Part shown: positions 25,108-37,933 of the stretch, in pieces
Layout: every line of letters begins with the position of its first letter
Position numbering within the stretch: the first letter of the stretch is position 1
Assembly: GCF_963082655.1 (NCBI RefSeq)
Contig: NC_081555.1
Span: 23,190,643 to 23,254,642, forward strand
Direction: 5' to 3'
Origin: Stomoxys calcitrans
Lineage: Eukaryota > Arthropoda > Insecta > Diptera > Muscidae
DNA: 64,000 nucleotides
Made by a program: the position numbers and the translations under genes
The notes under the pieces: generated by a model
Database searches by the model: none
What the model saw: only the letters and a program-made list of their open reading frames with translations
What the model was told of the DNA's origin: nothing

Positions 25108-27623
25108 TTATGAAATTTTTCAATTTTTGATGCGAAAAAATTTTTCGAGTTGAGTATACAGTATTGTAGATTATTGCAAAAAAATCGGATTAGTGCAAGT
25201 CCCATGTTTTTTCTTCAAAAAACAAGCTCAAAATCGTATAATTATTATTGGAAAAATGGTAAAAAAAATCGAGGTGAGTTTGAAATTGCTGTAACATTGT
25301 TAGTTTTGCGAATTTCAAAATTCTGAGGACACCGTCGGATTCGTCAGGAAAATCCCTTTCTGTAATGGTGCTGGACGAAGCAATACTCTTTCCTATTTCC
25401 TTGAAAACTTTAGAGTATTGCTTCAAAATCGCATAATTAATATCCAAAAAATTCAAAAAAACCAATGTGAGTTTGCAATTGCTGTAACTTCCTAAGTTTT
25501 GCAAACTTCACAATTTTTCAGACACCGTTGGATTCGTGGGGAAAATCTCTTTCCGTAGTGGTGCTGGATGAAGGAATAGTGTAAAGTTTTCTATGAAAAA
25601 CATCGCAAAAATCAAATCTATTTTAGCGTAAAAATTCAAGGTCATTTTTAAGGTCAATAACGCTGTAACTCCTTCATTTTTTCGAATTTCGATCATTTTC
25701 CAGCATTCCGCAGTTCGAAATTCGAAAACGATTCGAACAATAAACAAAATTACGTGAAATTTCACATTTTATTTTTTTTGCATTTTTTTAGCAAAGGCTA
25801 CCCCCTTATGAAATTTTTCAATTTTTGATGCGAAAAAATTTTTCGAGTTGAGTATACAGTATTGTAGATTATTGCAAAAAAATCGGATTAGTGCAAGTCC
25901 CATGTTTTTTCTTCAAAAAACAAGCTCAAAATCGTATAATTATTATTGGAAAAATGGTAAAAAAAATCGAGGTGAGTTTGAAATTGCTGTAACATTGTTA
26001 GTTTTGCGAATTTCAAAATTCTGAGGACACCGTCGGATTCGTCAGGAAAATCCCTTTCTGTAATGGTGCTGGACGAAGCAATACTCTTTCCTATTTCCTT
26101 GAAAACTTTAGAGTATTGCTTCAAAATCGCATAATTAATATCCAAAAAATTCAAAAAAACCAATGTGAGTTTGCAATTGCTGTAACTTCCTAAGTTTTGC
26201 AAACTTCACAATTTTTCAGACACCGTTGGATTCGTGGGGAAAATCTCTTTCCGTAGTGGTGCTGGATGAAGGAATAGTGTAAAGTTTTCTATGAAAAACA
26301 TCGCAAAAATCAAATCTATTTTAGCGTAAAAATTCAAGGTCATTTTTAAGGTCAATAACGCTGTAACTCCTTCATTTTTTCGAATTTCGATCATTTTCCA
26401 GCATTCCGCAGTTCGAAATTCGAAAACGATTCGAACAATAAACAAAATTACGTGAAATTTCACATTTTATTTTTTTTGCATTTTTTTAGCGAAGGCTACC
26501 CCCTTATGAAATTTTTCAATTTTTGATGCGAAAAAATTTTTCGAGTTGAGTATACAGTATTGTAGATTATTGCAAAAAAATCGGATTAGTGCAAGTCCCA
26601 TGTTTTTTCTTCAAAAAACAAGCTCAAAATCGTATAATTATTATTGGAAAAATGGTAAAAAAAATCGAGGTGAGTTTGAAATTGCTGTAACATTGTTAGT
26701 TTTGCGAATTTCAAAATTCTGAGGACACCGTCGGATTCGTCAGGAAAATCCCTTTCTGCAATGGTGCTGGACGAAGCAATACTCTTTCCTATTTCCTTGA
26801 AAACTTTAGAGTATTGCTTCAAAATCGCATAATTAATATCCAAAAAATTCAAAAAAACCAATGTGAGTTTGCAATTGCTGTAACTTCCTAAGTTTTGCAA
26901 ACTTCACAATTTTTCAGACACCGTTGGATTCGTGGGGAAAATCTCTTTCCGTAGTGGTGCTGGATGAAGGAATAGTGTAAAGTTTTCTATGAAAAACATC
27001 GCAAAAATCAAATCTATTTTAGCGTAAAAATTCAAGGTCATTTTTAAGGTCAATAACGCTGTAACTCCTTCATTTTTTCGAATTTCGATCATTTTCCAGC
27101 ATTCCGCAGTTCGAAATTCGAAAACGATTCGAACAATAAACAAAATTACGTGAAATTTCACATTTTATTTTTTTTGCATTTTTTTAGCAAAGGCTACCCC
27201 CTTATGAAATTTTTCAATTTTTGATGCGAAAAAATTTTTCGAGTTGAGTATACAGTATTGTAGATTATTGCAAAAAAATCGGATTAGTGCAAGTCCCATG
27301 TTTTTTCTTCAAAAAACAAGCTCAAAATCGTATAATTATTATTGGAAAAATGGTAAAAAAAATCGAGGTGAGTTTGAAATTGCTGTAACATTGTTAGTTT
27401 TGCGAATTTCAAAATTCTGAGGACACCGTCGGATTCGTCAGGAAAATCCCTTTCTGTAATGGTGCTGGACGAAGCAATACTCTTTCCTATTTCCTTGAAA
27501 ACTTTAGAGTATTGCTTCAAAATCGCATAATTAATATCCAAAAAATTCAAAAAAACCAATGTAAGTTTGCAATTGCTGTAACTTCCTAAGTTTTGCAAAC
27601 TTCACAATTTTTCAGACACCGTT

Positions 27624-27665
27624 GGATTCGTGGGGAAAATCTCTGGATTCGTGGGGAAAATCTCT
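27624..27665. repeat. 21-bp tandem duplication in sub-monomer B
   Basis: The 21-base stretch beginning ggattcgtgggg occurs twice in direct succession (27624-27644 and 27645-27665). It appears once in every other unit. It marks the start of the region rich in small indels. Confidence 0.85.
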
Positions 27666-30600
27666 TTCCGTAGTGGTGCTGGATGAAGGAATAGTGTAAA
27701 GTTTTCTATGAAAAACATCGCAAAAATCAAATCTATTTTAGCGTAAAAATTCAAGGTCATTTTTAAGGTCAATAACGCTGTAACTCTTCATTTTTTCGAA
27801 TTTCGATCATTTTCCAGCATTCCGCAGTTCGAAATTCGAAAACGATTCGAACAATAAACAAAATTACGTGAAATTTCACATTTTATTTTTTTTTGCATTT
27901 TTTTAGCAAAGGCTACCCCCCCTTATGAAATTTTTCAATTTTTGATGCGAAAAAATTTTTCGAGTTGAGTATACAGTATTGTAGATTATTGCAAAAAAAT
28001 CGGATTAGTGCAAGTCCCATGTTTTTTCTTCAAAAAACAAGCTCAAAATCGTATAATTATTATTGGAAAAATGGTAAAAAAAATCGAGGTGAGTTTGAAA
28101 TTGCTGTAACATTGTTAGTTTTGCGAATTCAAAATTCTGAGGACACCGTCGGATTCGTCAGGAAAATCCCTTTCTGTAATGGTGCTGGACGAAGCAATAC
28201 TCTTTCCTATTTCCTTGAAAACTTTAGAGTATTGCTTCAAAATCGCATAATTAATATCCAAAAAATTCAAAAAAACCAATGTGAGTTTGCAATTGCTGTA
28301 ACTTCCTAAGTTTTGCAAACTTCACAATTTTTCAGACACCGTTGGATTCGTGGGGAAAATCTCTTTCCGTAGTGGTGCTGGATGAAGGAATAGTGTAAAG
28401 TTTTCTATGAAAAAACATCGCAAAAATCAAATCTATTTTAGCGTAAAAATTCAAGGTCATTTTTAAGGTCAATAACGCTGTAACTCCTTCATTTTTTCGA
28501 ATTTCGATCATTTTCCAGCATTCCGCAGTTCGAAATTCGAAAACGATTCGAACAATAAACAAAATTACGTGAAATTTCACATTTTATTTTTTTTGCATTT
28601 TTTTAGCAAAGGCTACCCCCTTATGAAATTTTTCAATTTTTGATGCGAAAAAATTTTTCGAGTTGAGTATACAGTATTGTAGATTATTGCAAAAAAATCG
28701 GATTAGTGCAAGTCCCATGTTTTTTCTTCAAAAAACAAGCTCAAAATCGTATAATTATTATTGGAAAAATGGTAAAAAAAATCGAGGTGAGTTTGAAATT
28801 GCTGTAACATTGTTAGTTTGCGAATTCAAAATTCTGAGGACACCGTCGGATTCGTCAGGAAAATCCCTTTCTGTAATGGTGCTGGACGAAGCAATACTCT
28901 TTCCTATTTCCTTGAAAACTTTAGAGTATTGCTTCAAAATCGCATAATTAATATCCAAAAAATTCAAAAAACCAATGTGAGTTTGCAATTGCTGTAACTT
29001 CCTAAGTTTTGCAAACTTCACAATTTTTCAGACACCGTTGGATTCGTGGGGAAAATCTCTTTCCGTAGTGGTGCTGGATGAAGGAATAGTGTAAAGTTTT
29101 CTATGAAAAACATCGCAAAAATCAAATCTATTTTAGCGTAAAAATTCAAGGTCATTTTTAAGGTCAATAACGCTGTAACTCCTTCATTTTTTCGAATTTC
29201 GATCATTTTCCAGCATTCCGCAGTTCGAAATTCGAAAACGATTCGAACAATAAACAAAATTACGTGAAATTTCACATTTTATTTTTTTTTGCATTTTTTT
29301 AGCAAAGGCTACCCCCCCTTATGAAATTTTTCAATTTTTGATGCGAAAAAATTTTTCGAGTTGAGTATACAGTATTGTAGATTATTGCAAAAAAATCGGA
29401 TTAGTGCAAGTCCCATGTTTTTTCTTCAAAAAACAAGCTCAAAATCGTATAATTATTATTGGAAAAATGGTAAAAAAAATCGAGGTGAGTTTGAAATTGC
29501 TGTAACATTGTTAGTTTTGCGAATTTCAAAATTCTGAGGACACCGTCGGATTCGTCAGGAAAATCCCTTTCTGTAATGGTGCTGGACGAAGCAATACTCT
29601 TTCCTATTTCCTTGAAAACTTTAGAGTATTGCTTCAAAATCGCATAATTAATATCCAAAAAATTCAAAAAAACCAATGTGAGTTTGCAATTGCTGTAACT
29701 TCCTAAGTTTTGCAAACTTCACAATTTTTCAGACACCGTTGGATTCGTGGGAAAATCTCTTTCCGTAGTGGTGCTGGATGAAGGAATAGTGTAAAGTTTT
29801 CTATGAAAAACATCGCAAAATCAAATCTATTTTAGCGTAAAAATTCAAGGTCATTTTTAAGGTCAATAACGCTGTAACTCCTTCATTTTTTCGAATTTCG
29901 ATCATTTTCCAGCATTCCGCAGTTCGAAATTCGAAAACGATTCGAACAATAAACAAAATTACGTGAAATTTCACATTTTATTTTTTTTGCATTTTTTAGC
30001 AAAGGCTACCCCCTTATGAATTTTTTCAATTTTTGATGCGAAAAAATTTTTCGAGTTGAGTATACAGTATTGTAGATTATTGCAAAAAAATCGGATTAGT
30101 GCAAGTCCCATGTTTTTTCTTCAAAAAACAAGCTCAAAATCGTATAATTATTATTGGAAAAATGGTAAAAAAAATCGAGGTGAGTTTGAAATTGCTGTAA
30201 CATTGTTAGTTTTGCGAATTTCAAAATTCTGAGGACACCGTCGGATTCGTCAGGAAAATCCCTTTCTGTAATGGTGCTGGACGAAGCAATACTCTTTCCT
30301 ATTTCCTTGAAAACTTTAGAGTATTGCTTCAAAATCGCATAATTAATATCCAAAAAATTCAAAAAAACCAATGTGAGTTTGCAATTGCTGTAACTTCCTA
30401 AGTTTTGCAAACTTCACAATTTTCAGACACCGTTGGATTCGTGGGGAAAATCTCTTTCCGTAGTGGTGCTGGATGAAGGAATAGTGTAAAGTTTTCTATG
30501 AAAAACATCGCAAAAATCAAATCTATTTTAGCGTAAAAATTCAAGGTCATTTTTAAGGTCAATAACGCTGTAACTCCTTCATTTTTTCGAATTTCGATCA

Positions 30601-33600
30601 TTTTCCAGCATTCCGCAGTTCGAAATTCGAAAACGATTCGAACAATAAACAAAATTACGTGAAATTTCACATTTTATTTTTTTTGCATTTTTTTAGCAAA
30701 GGCTACCCCCTTATGAAATTTTTCAATTTTTGATGCGAAAAAATTTTTCGAGTTGAGTATACAGTATTGTAGATTATTGCAAAAAAATCGGATTAGTGCA
30801 AGTCCCATGTTTTTTCTTCAAAAAACAAGCTCAAAATCGTATAATTATTATTGGAAAAATGGTAAAAAAAATCGAGGTGAGTTTGAAATTGCTGTAACAT
30901 TGTTAGTTTTTGCGAATTTCAAAATTCTGAGGACACCGTCGGATTCGTCAGGAAAATCCCTTTCTGTAATGGTGCTGGACGAAGCAATACTCTTTCCTAT
31001 TTCCTTGAAAACTTTAGAGTATTGCTTCAAAATCGCATAATTAATATCCAAAAAATTCAAAAAAACCAATGTGAGTTTGCAATTGCTGTAACTTCCTAAG
31101 TTTTGCAAACTTCACAATTTTTCAGACACCGTTGGATTCGTGGGAAAATCTCTTTCCGTAGTGGTGCTGGATGAAGGAATAGTGTAAAGTTTTCTATGAA
31201 AAACATCGCAAAATCAAATCTATTTTAGCGTAAAAATTCAAGGTCATTTTTAAGTCAATAACGCTGTAACTCCTTCATTTTTTCGAATTTCGATCATTTT
31301 CCAGCATTCCGCAGTTCGAATTCGAAAACGATTCGAACAATAAACAAAATTACGTGAAATTTCACATTTATTTTTTTTGCATTTTTTAGCAAAGGCTACC
31401 CCCTTATGAAATTTTTCAATTTTGATGCGAAAAAATTTTTCGAGTTGAGTATACAGTATTGTAGATTATTGCAAAAAAATCGGATTAGTGCAAGTCCCAT
31501 GTTTTTTCTTCAAAAAACAAGCTCAAAATCGTATAATTATTATTGGAAAAATGGTAAAAAAAATCGAGGTGAGTTTGAAATTGCTGTAACATTGTTAGTT
31601 TGCGAATTTCAAAATTCTGAGGACACCGTCGGATTCGTCAGGAAAATCCCTTTCTGTAATGGTGCTGGACGAAGCAATACTCTTTCCTATTTCCTTGAAA
31701 ACTTTAGAGTATTGCTTCAAAATCGCATAATTAATATCCAAAAAATTCAAAAAAACCAATGTGAGTTTGCAATTGCTGTAACTTCCTAAGTTTTGCAAAC
31801 TTCACAATTTTTCAGACACCGTTGGATTCGTGGGAAAATCTCTTTCCGTAGTGGTGCTGGATGAAGGAATAGTGTAAAGTTTTCTATGAAAAACATCGCA
31901 AAAATCAAATCTATTTTAGCGTAAAAATTCAAGGTCATTTTTAAGGTCAATAACGCTGTAACTCCTTCATTTTTTCGAATTTCGATCATTTTCCAGCATT
32001 CCGCAGTTCGAAATTCGAAAACGATTCGAACAATAAACAAAATTACGTGAAATTTCACATTTTATTTTTTTTGCATTTTTTTAGCAAAGGCTACCCCCTT
32101 ATGAAATTTTCAATTTTTGATGCGAAAAAATTTTTCGAGTTGAGTATACAGTATTGTAGATTATTGCAAAAAAATCGGATTAGTGCAAGTCCCATGTTTT
32201 TTCTTCAAAAAACAAGCTCAAAATCGTATAATTATTATTGGAAAAATGGTAAAAAAAAATCGAGGTGAGTTTGAAATTGCTGTAACATTGTTAGTTTTGC
32301 GAATTTCAAAAATTCTGAGGACACCGTCGGATTCGTCAGGAAAATCCCTTTCTGTAATGGTGCTGGACGAAGCAATACTCTTTCCTATTTCCTTGAAAAC
32401 TTTAGAGTATTGCTTCAAAATCGCATAATTAATATCCAAAAAATTCAAAAAAACCAATGTGAGTTTGCAATTGCTGTAACTTCCTAAGTTTGCAAACTTC
32501 ACAATTTTTCAGACACCGTTGGATTCGTGGGGAAAATCTCTTTCCGTAGTGGTGCTGGATGAAGGAATCAGTGTAAAGTTTTCTATGAAAAAACATCGCA
32601 AAAATCAAATCTATTTTAGCGTAAAAATTCAAGGTCATTTTTAAGGTCAATAACGCTGTAACTCCTTCATTTTTTCGAATTTCGATCATTTTCCAGCATT
32701 CCGCAGTTCGAAATTCGAAAACGATTCGAACAATAAACAAAATTACGTGAAATTTCACATTTTATTTTTTTTGCATTTTTTTAGCAAAGGCTACCCCCTT
32801 ATGAAATTTTTCAATTTTTGATGCGAAAAATTTTTCGAGTTGAGTATACAGTATTGTAGATTATTGCAAAAAAATCGGATTAGTGCAAGTCCCATGTTTT
32901 TTCTTCAAAAAACAAGCTCAAAATCGTATAATTATTATTGGAAAAATGGTAAAAAAAATCGAGGTGAGTTTGAAATTGCTGTAACATTGTTAGTTTTGCG
33001 AATTTCAAAATTCTGAGGACACCGTCGGATTCGTCAGGAAAATCCCTTTCTGTAATGGTGCTGGACGAAGCAATACTCTTTCCTATTTCCTTGAAAACTT
33101 TAGAGTATTGCTTCAAAATCGCATAATTAATATCCAAAAAATTCAAAAAAACCAATGTGAGTTTGCAATTGCTGTAACTTCCTAAGTTTTGCAAACTTCA
33201 CAATTTTTCAGACACCGTGGATTCGTGGGGAAAATCTCTTTCCGTAGTGGTGCTGGATGAAGGAATAGTGTAAAGTTTTCTATGAAAAACATCGCAAAAA
33301 TCAAATCTATTTTAGCGTAAAAATTCAAGGTCATTTTTAAGGTCAATAACGCTGTAACTCCTTCATTTTTTCGAATTTCGATCATTTTCCAGCATTCCGC
33401 AGTTCGAAATTCGAAAACGATTCGAACAATAAACAAAATTACGTGAAATTTCACATTTTATTTTTTTTTGCATTTTTTTAGCAAAGGCTACCCCCTTATG
33501 AAATTTTTCAATTTTTGATGCGAAAAAATTTTTCGAGTTGAGTATACAGTATTGTAGATTATTGCAAAAAAATCGGATTAGTGCAAGTCCCATGTTTTTT

Positions 33601-35064
33601 CTTCAAAAAACAAGCTCAAAATCGTATAATTATTATTGGAAAAATGGTAAAAAAAAATCGAGGTGAGTTTGAAATTGCTGTAACATTGTTAGTTTTGCGA
33701 ATTTCAAAATTCTGAGGACACCGTCGGATTCGTCAGGAAAATCCCTTTCTGTAATGGTGCTGACGAAGCAATACTCTTTCCTATTTCCTTGAAAACTTTA
33801 GAGTATTGCTTCAAAATCGCATAATTAATATCCAAAAAATTCAAAAAAACCAATGTGAGTTTGCAATTGCTGTAACTTCCTAAGTTTTGCAAACTTCACA
33901 ATTTTTCAGACACCGTTGGATTCGTGGGGAAAATCTCTTTCCGTAGTGGTGCTGGATGAAGGAATAGTGTAAAGTTTTCTATGAAAAACATCGCAAAAAT
34001 CAAATCTATTTTAGCGTAAAAATTCAAGGTCATTTTTAAGGTCAATAACGCTGTAACTCCTTCATTTTTTCGAATTTCGATCATTTTCCAGCATTCCGCA
34101 GTTCGAAATTCGAAAACGATTCGAACAATAAACAAAATTACGTGAAATTTCACATTTTATTTTTTTTGCATTTTTTTAGCAAAGGCTACCCCCTTATGAA
34201 ATTTTTCAATTTTTGATGCGAAAAAATTTTTCGAGTTGAGTATACAGTATTGTAGATTATTGCAAAAAATCGGATTAGTGCAAGTCCCATGTTTTTTCTT
34301 CAAAAACAAGCTCAAAATCGTATAATTATTATTGGAAAAATGGTAAAAAAAATCGAGGTGAGTTTGAAATTGCTGTAACATTGTTAGTTTGCGATTTCAA
34401 AATTCTGAGGACACCGTCGGATTCGTCAGGAAAATCCCTTTCTGTAATGGTGCTGGACGAAGCAATACTCTTTCCTATTTCCTTGAAAACTTTAGAGTAT
34501 TGCTTCAAAATCGCATAATTAATATCCAAAAATTCAAAAAAACCAATGTGAGTTTGCAATTGCTGTAACTTCCTAAGTTTTGCAAACTTCACAATTTTTC
34601 AGACACCGTTGGATTCGTGGGGAAAATCTCTTTCCGTAGTGGTGCTGGATGAAGGAATAGTGTAAAGTTTTCTATGAAAAACATCGCAAAAATCAAATCT
34701 ATTTTAGCGTAAAATTCAAGGTCATTTTTAAGGTCAATAACGCTGTAACTCCTTCATTTTTCGAATTTCGATCATTTTCCAGCATTCCGCAGTTCGAAAT
34801 TCGAAAACGATTCGAACAATAAACAAAATTACGTGAAATTTCACATTTTATTTTTTTTGCATTTTTTTAGCAAAGGCTACCCCCTTATGAAATTTTTCAA
34901 TTTTTGATGCGAAAAAATTTTTCGAGTTGAGTATACAGTATTGTAGATTATTGCAAAAAAATCGGATTAGTGCAAGTCCCATGTTTTTTCTTCAAAAAAC
35001 AAGCTCAAAATCGTATAATTATTATTGGAAAAATGGTAAAAAAAATCGAGGTGAGTTTGAAATT

Positions 35065-36861
35065 GCTGTAAAATTGTTAGTTTTGCGAATTTCAAAATTC
35101 TGAGGACACCGTCGGATTCGTCTGGAAAATCCCTTTCTGTAATGGTGCTGACGAAGCAATACTCTTTCCTATTTCCTTGAAAACTTTAGAGTATTGCTCT
35201 AAAGGAAAATCCCTTTCTGTAATGGTGCTGGACGAAGCAATACTCTTTCCTATTTCCTTGAAAACTTTAGAGTATTGCTTCAAAATCGCATAATTAATAT
35301 CCAAAAAATTCAAAAAAACCAATGTGAGTTTGCAATTGCTGTAACTTCCTAAGTTTTGCAAACTTCACAATTTTTCAGACACCGTTGGATTCGTGGGGAA
35401 AATCTCTTCCGTAGTGGTGCTGGATGAAGGAATAGTGTAAAGTTTTCTATGAAAAACATCGCAAAAATCAAATCTATTTTAGCGTAAAAATTCAAGGTCA
35501 TTTTTAAGGTCAATAACGCTGTAACTCCTTCATTTTTCGAATTTCGATCATTTTCCAGCATTCCGCAGTTCGAAATTCGAAAACGATTCGAACAATAAAC
35601 AAAATTACGTGAAATTTCACATTTTATTTTTTTTGCATTTTTTTAGCAAAGGCTACCCCCCCTTATGAAATTTTTCAATTTTGATGCGAAAAAATTTTTC
35701 GAGTTGAGTATACAGTATTGTAGATTATTGCAAAAAAATCGATTAGTGCAAGTCCCATGTTTTTTCTTCAAAAAACAAGCTCAAATCGTATAATTATTAT
35801 TGGAAAAAATGGTAAAAAAAATCGAGGTGAGTTTGAAATTGCTGTAACATTGTTAGTTTTGCGAATTTCAAAATTCTGAGGACACCGTCGGATTCGTCAG
35901 GAAAATCCCTTTCTGTAATGGTGCTGGACGAAGCAATACTCTTTCCTATTTCCTTGAAAACTTTAGAGTATTGCTTCAAAATCGCATAATTAATATCCAA
36001 AAAATTCAAAAAAACCAATGTGAGTTTGCAATTGCTGTAACTTCCTAAGTTTTGCAAACTTCACAATTTTTCAGACACCGTTGGATTCGTGGGGAAAATC
36101 TCTTTCCGTAGTGGTGCTGGATGAAGGAATAGTGTAAAGTTTTCTATGAAAAACATCGCAAAAATCAAATCTATTTTAGCGTAAAAATTCAAGGTCATTT
36201 TTAAGGTCAATAACGCTGTAACTCCTTCATTTTTTCGAATTTCGATCATTTTCCAGCATTCCGCAGTTCGAAATTCGAAAACGATTCGAACAATAAACAA
36301 AATTACGTGAAATTTCACATTTTATTTTTTTTGCATTTTTTTAGCAAAGGCTACCCCCTTATGAAATTTTTCAATTTTTGATGCGAAAAAATTTTTCGAG
36401 TTGAGTATACAGTATTGTAGATTATTGCAAAAAAATCGGATTAGTGCAAGTCCCATGTTTTTTCTTCAAAAAACAAGCTCAAAATCGTATAATTATTATT
36501 GGAAAAATGGTAAAAAAATCGAGGTGAGTTTGAAATTGCTGTAACATTGTTAGTTTTGCGAATTTCAAAATTCTGAGGACACCGTCGGATTCGTCAGGAA
36601 AATCCCTTTCTGTAATGGTGCTGGACGAAGCAATACTCTTTCCTATTTCCTTGAAAACTTTAGAGTATTGCTTCAAAATCGCATAATTAATATCCAAAAA
36701 ATTCAAAAAAACCAATGTGAGTTTGCAATTGCTGTAACTTCCTAAGTTTTGCAAACTTCACAATTTTTCAGACACCGTTGGATTCGTGGGGAAAATCTCT
36801 TTCCGTAGTGGTGCTGGATGAAGGAATAGTGTAAAGTTTTCTATGAAAAACATCGCAAAAG
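35065..36861. repeat. 2.87-kb block duplication, copy 1 (marker-bounded)
   Basis: This block shares a set of otherwise rare markers with 37934-39731. They are gctgtaaaattg, gtctggaaa, an internal 81-bp duplication, a C7 tract, gctcaaatcg and cgcaaaagtcaaatc. The offset is 2869-2874 bp throughout, equal to four units plus the 81-bp insertion. The given ends are the outermost shared markers. The true ends are hidden by repeat identity. Confidence 0.8.
35124..35284. repeat. Internal 81-bp tandem duplication in A, copy 1
   Basis: A stretch from ggaaaatccc to gagtattgct is followed by ctaaa and then repeated. The first repeat here is 80 bp because one G is missing. The join falls in the second arm of the A inverted repeat. 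Confidence 0.85.
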
Positions 36862-37933
36862 TCAAATCTATTTTAGCGTAAAAATTCAAGGTCATTTTTA
36901 AGGTCAATAACGCTGTAACTCCTTCATTTTTTCGAATTTCGATCATTTTCCAGCATTCCGCAGTTCGAAATTCGAAAACGATTCGAACAATAAACAAAAT
37001 TACGTGAAATTTCACATTTTATTTTTTTTGCATTTTTTTAGCAAAGGCTACCCCCTTATGAAATTTTTCAATTTTTGATGCGAAAAAATTTTTCGAGTTG
37101 AGTATACAGTATTGTAGATTATTGCAAAAAAATCGGATTAGTGCAAGTCCCATGTTTTTTCTTCAAAAAACAAGCTCAAAATCGTATAATTATTATTGGA
37201 AAAATGGTAAAAAAAATCGAGGTGAGTTTGAAATTGCTGTAACATTGTTAGTTTTGCGAATTTCAAAATTCTGAGGACACCGTCGGATTCGTCAGGAAAA
37301 TCCCTTTCTGTAATGGTGCTGGACGAAGCAATACTCTTTCCTATTTCCTTGAAAACTTTAGAGTATTGCTTCAAAATCGCATAATTAATATCCAAAAAAT
37401 TCAAAAAAACCAATGTGAGTTTGCAATTGCTGTAACTTCCTAAGTTTTGCAAACTTCACAATTTTTCAGACACCGTTGGATTCGTGGGGAAAATCTCTTT
37501 CCGTAGTGGTGCTGGATGAAGGAATAGTGTAAAGTTTTCTATGAAAAACATCGCAAAAATCAAATCTATTTTAGCGTAAAAATTCAAGGTCATTTTTAAG
37601 GTCAATAACGCTGTAACTCCTTCATTTTTTCGAATTTCGATCATTTTCCAGCATTCCGCAGTTCGAAATTCGAAAACGATTCGAACAATAAACAAAATTA
37701 CGTGAAATTTCACATTTTATTTTTTTTGCATTTTTTTAGCAAAGGCTACCCCCTTATGAAATTTTTCAATTTTTGATGCGAAAAAATTTTTCGAGTTGAG
37801 TATACAGTATTGTAGATTATTGCAAAAAAATCGGATTAGTGCAAGTCCCATGTTTTTTCTTCAAAAAACAAGCTCAAAATCGTATAATTATTATTGGAAA
37901 AATGGTAAAAAAAATCGAGGTGAGTTTGAAATT

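Noticed and set aside
27965..32428. Plus-strand open frames of 73 to 127 codons between 27.9 and 32.4 kb
   Set aside because: They arise only where single-base indels remove satellite stop codons in the low-quality stretch, and translate ordinary satellite sequence.
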